Assembly (NCBI GenBank): GCA_028715055.1
Contig: JAQTLE010000006.1
Span: 1-48,012, forward strand
DNA: 48,012 nt
Reading direction: 5' to 3'
Source: Sulfurovaceae bacterium
GTDB lineage: Bacteria; Campylobacterota; Campylobacteria; Campylobacterales; Sulfurovaceae
Below are positions 46,044 to 48,012 of the stretch, piece after piece. The notes below the pieces were generated by a model. That model was not told the origin of the DNA. It did not search any database and saw only the letters and a program-made list of their open reading frames with translations. The translations under genes were made by a program, and so were the position numbers. Positions within the stretch are counted from its first letter, which is position 1. Each line of letters opens with the position of its first letter.

Positions 46044-46553
46044 TTACATATTAATGGGAATCAAATTTCCATTTTTCACTAATATGTTATCCGGTATATC
46101 TTTATCAATTTTTTCTCCAGCAGAAATAACACATCCTTGACCAATTGTTATTCCTGGAAATACAATTACACCTGCTCCAAGCCAGCAATTATCTTTTATT
46201 GTCGTTACCATCCGCTTATCCTTGCCGCATCGAACAATATTCCCAATATTATGAGATGATGACAATATCATACAACGCATGCCTATGGCAACATTCGAAC
46301 CTATGGATACCATTGAAGAATGATCAATAAAGCATTCTTCGTTGATAAATGAATTCTCGCCAATTTCAACCATTCCTTTACATGAATGACCGCCATAAAA
46401 ATTTATATTACGTCTTAATTTAACATTACGTTTGACTATTAAATTTGGATAGGCAGCCCCAAGAAAAATAGCTCTTCGTCTATCATTTAAAATAAATATA
46501 TTACTAAACCAAAATAGCCATGAAAAATAGAAAAATCGCAAATGGTATTTCAT
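46044..46553 (-). CDS. Left-handed beta-helix acyltransferase (hexapeptide repeat)
   Basis: A 169-residue protein of the WcaF/NodL-type acetyltransferase group. Hexapeptide-type repeats run from about 55 to 155 (VEIGENSFINEECFI, VSIGSNVAIGMRC, CWLGAGVIVFPGITIGQG), and the likely catalytic His lies in SSSHNIGN near 93-100. It probably O- or N-acetylates a sugar of the chain. It starts 5 bases after the epimerase stop. Confidence 0.88.
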   Translation of the reverse strand: MKYHLRFFYFSWLFWFSNIFILNDRRRAIFLGAAYPNLIVKRNVKLRRNINFYGGHSCKGMVEIGENSFINEECFIDHSSMVSIGSNVAIGMRCMILSSSHNIGNIVRCGKDKRMVTTIKDNCWLGAGVIVFPGITIGQGCVISAGEKIDKDIPDNILVKNGNLIPINM

Positions 46554-46558
46554 AAAAA

Positions 46559-47566
46559 CTATCCTATAAAATCATAATATTGCATATACCACTTCACAAA
46601 TTTTTCTATTCCATCTGCTAAAGTCGTATCGGGTTTGTAGTTGAAATCTCTTATCAGATCATCTATGTCTGCATAGGTTGATTTCACATCACCTGGCTGC
46701 ATATCCATGAATATCTTTTTGGCCGTTTTACCAAAACTATTTTCAAGTGTTGCTATAAAATCAAGTAATTGCACAGGAGTATTGTTGCCGATATTATAGA
46801 TGCTATATTTTTCTGCCGGATTGTCTATGACATTGATAATGCCATCAACGATATCATCTATATAGGTAAAATCCCTGCTCATATCTCCATGATTAAATAC
46901 TTTTATCTCTTTATCTTGAGTAATAGCATCTGCAAAAAGTATTGGAGACATATCAGGTCTTCCCCATGGACCATATACGGTAAAAAATCTAAGCCCGGTT
47001 GTTTTGATGCCGTATAAATGACTGTATGTATGAGCCATAAGCTCATTTGATTTTTTGGTAGCAGCATATAGGCTTATAGGAGTATCTGTTTTGTCTGTCG
47101 TTCTAAATGGTTGTTCTGTATTTAGCCCATATACTGAAGAGCTAGAAGCATAGCATAAATTTTGTACATCATAATGACGGCAACATTCCAAGATGTTAAT
47201 AAATCCGACAATATTGCTTTGGATGTATGCATCAGGGTTTTCTATGGAATAGCGCACACCAGCTTGTGCTGCTAGATTGCACACGGCATCGAACTTTTGT
47301 GTTTTAAAAAGTTCTTCCATTGATTGCTTATCAGCTAGATCCATCTTTACAAACTTATGATTTGGGAATTTGGAAGATTGTATTATTTCATTACTTTTAG
47401 AATGACGCGCATCAATGCCAAGTTCATCAAGACGGGCGTATTTGAGATTGACATCATAGTAATCATTGATATTGTCAAGTCCAATTACTTCATCACCACG
47501 TTCGAGTAGTTTTTTTGCTAGATGAAATCCTATAAATCCCGCTGTACCTGTTACTAATATTTTCAT
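46559..47566 (-). CDS. NAD-dependent sugar epimerase, UDP-glucuronate 4-epimerase type
   Basis: A 335-residue extended SDR. It has the NAD-binding GTAGFIG at 7-13, catalytic YAATK at 167-171, and the segment NLAAQAGVRYSIENP (97-111) typical of UDP-glucuronate 4-epimerases (LpsL/Cap1J type), which make UDP-galacturonate. The adjacent UDP-sugar dehydrogenase upstream would make UDP-glucuronate, its substrate. UDP-glucose 4-epimerase is less likely because of the signature and pairing. Confidence 0.9.
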   Translation of the reverse strand: MKILVTGTAGFIGFHLAKKLLERGDEVIGLDNINDYYDVNLKYARLDELGIDARHSKSNEIIQSSKFPNHKFVKMDLADKQSMEELFKTQKFDAVCNLAAQAGVRYSIENPDAYIQSNIVGFINILECCRHYDVQNLCYASSSSVYGLNTEQPFRTTDKTDTPISLYAATKKSNELMAHTYSHLYGIKTTGLRFFTVYGPWGRPDMSPILFADAITQDKEIKVFNHGDMSRDFTYIDDIVDGIINVIDNPAEKYSIYNIGNNTPVQLLDFIATLENSFGKTAKKIFMDMQPGDVKSTYADIDDLIRDFNYKPDTTLADGIEKFVKWYMQYYDFIG

Positions 47567-47575
47567 AAATTACCC

Positions 47576-48012
47576 TCAATCATTCCCAAAAAGATCTCTG
47601 CTATAAACTTTGTCTGCTACATCATCCAGCACATCCGCGTGGCGGTTTGCGATGATGACGTCCGACATGGCTTTGAACTTTTTAAGATCACGAATTACAC
47701 GCGAATGAAAAAATTCTTCTTCATGTAGTGTAGGTTCATAAATGACTACTTCTATGCCTTTGGCCTTAATTCGCTTCATAATCCCTTGTATCGCAGAAGA
47801 ACGAAAATTATCTGATCCTGCTTTCATGACTAGGCGATAAATTCCTACTACTTTCGGATTTCTTTTTAGAATACTCTCGGCGATAAAATCTTTTCTTGTG
47901 CTATTTGCATCTACAATCGCACGTATGATGTTGCTTGGTACGTCAGCATAATTGGCCAATAATTGTTTAGTATCTTTTGGCAAACAATAACCGCCATATC
48001 CAAATGACGGGT
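47576..48012 (-). CDS. UDP-glucose 6-dehydrogenase family, C-terminal part (5' end cut off)
   Basis: The frame is open off the right edge. The visible piece starts [16 protein letters not shown], which holds the catalytic Cys of the UDP-glucose/GDP-mannose dehydrogenase family, and continues through the UDP-binding domain ([20 protein letters not shown]). An apparent TTG start at 47983 is just a Leu codon within the conserved motif, so the gene is longer than it looks. It would oxidise UDP-glucose to UDP-glucuronate for the epimerase that follows 9 bases later. GDP-mannose or UDP-ManNAc dehydrogenases are less likely alternatives. Confidence 0.88.
   Translation of the reverse strand, partial: PSFGYGGYCLPKDTKQLLANYADVPSNIIRAIVDANSTRKDFIAESILKRNPKVVGIYRLVMKAGSDNFRSSAIQGIMKRIKAKGIEVVIYEPTLHEEEFFHSRVIRDLKKFKAMSDVIIANRHADVLDDVADKVYSRDLFGND

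Noticed and set aside
47576-47983. Right-edge gene as a complete 135-residue protein with a TTG start
   Set aside because: The frame continues upstream with PSFGYGGYC, the conserved catalytic segment of UDP-sugar dehydrogenases, so the TTG is an internal Leu codon.
1-48012. Defence island, prophage, transposon or CRISPR array
   Set aside because: No integrase, transposase, Cas, restriction or repeat-spacer pattern was found on either strand; the accessory content is glycan synthesis.

Overview
The window looks like a chromosome segment of a sulfur-oxidising member of the Campylobacterota (Epsilonproteobacteria), close to Sulfurimonas, Sulfuricurvum or their relatives. The grounds are AT-rich, tightly packed genes, promoters visible almost only as extended -10 boxes, and several protein forms typical of that group: a short PabB, an Alvin-type ferredoxin, and the DUF177-rpmF-plsX-fabH order. 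The left edge carries a Tat-exported flavoprotein beside a small cytochrome c, resembling flavocytochrome c sulfide dehydrogenase. I cannot name the genus from sequence alone.

Left part (1-9330). On the minus strand lie the flavoprotein (cut by the edge), the cytochrome c, pyrB-pabB, malic enzyme and bioD. Divergent from bioD is a plus-strand operon clpS-clpA-aat-tal. Its first three genes form a complete N-degron pathway: Aat adds Leu/Phe to proteins, ClpS recognises these N-termini and ClpA unfolds them for ClpP.

Middle (9449-32475). This is dense housekeeping DNA on the plus strand: rplY-pth-lptG-like, then lysA-pheA-hisC-dxs-metK, a ferredoxin, ndk, and DUF177-rpmF-plsX-fabH-ymdB-like. 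An unrecognised small gene ends one base from the end of dnaX, which runs the other way. An MgtC/DUF4010 membrane protein is divergent from a Kef/NhaP-type antiporter. The antiporter overlaps, stop codon to stop codon, the minus-strand operon hisH-hisA-prmA-ftsH-pssA.

Right part (32587-48012). This is a surface-glycan locus, most likely lipooligosaccharide (LOS) core or O-chain, made of two converging blocks. The plus-strand block has nine genes with overlaps or 1-base gaps: lpxL, ELM1-like, GT4, NodB-type deacetylase, GT4, SGNH-like hydrolase, a second ELM1-like, and two tandem GT4 paralogues. The minus-strand block reads UDP-sugar dehydrogenase (cut by the edge), UDP-glucuronate 4-epimerase type SDR, hexapeptide acyltransferase, ATP-grasp ligase, GT25, a QueC-like PP-loop protein, pyruvyl transferase and a GT-A-like transferase. 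UDP-hexuronic acid supply, acyl, pyruvyl and possible amide-type decorations would together build an acidic, decorated sugar chain.

The most unusual items are in this locus: an SGNH-type protein with Cys in place of the nucleophilic Ser, a PP-loop enzyme with a QueC-like four-Cys site and a 130-residue N-terminal extension, an ATP-grasp enzyme without an obvious substrate, and two ELM1-family proteins in one operon. Elsewhere the notable signals are an A AAA AAC slippery heptamer in dnaX, a shared bidirectional -10 between bioD and clpS, and an inverted repeat at the malic enzyme promoter. I saw no tRNA, rRNA, CRISPR array, insertion sequence or prophage. No gene-free stretch exceeds 300 bases.
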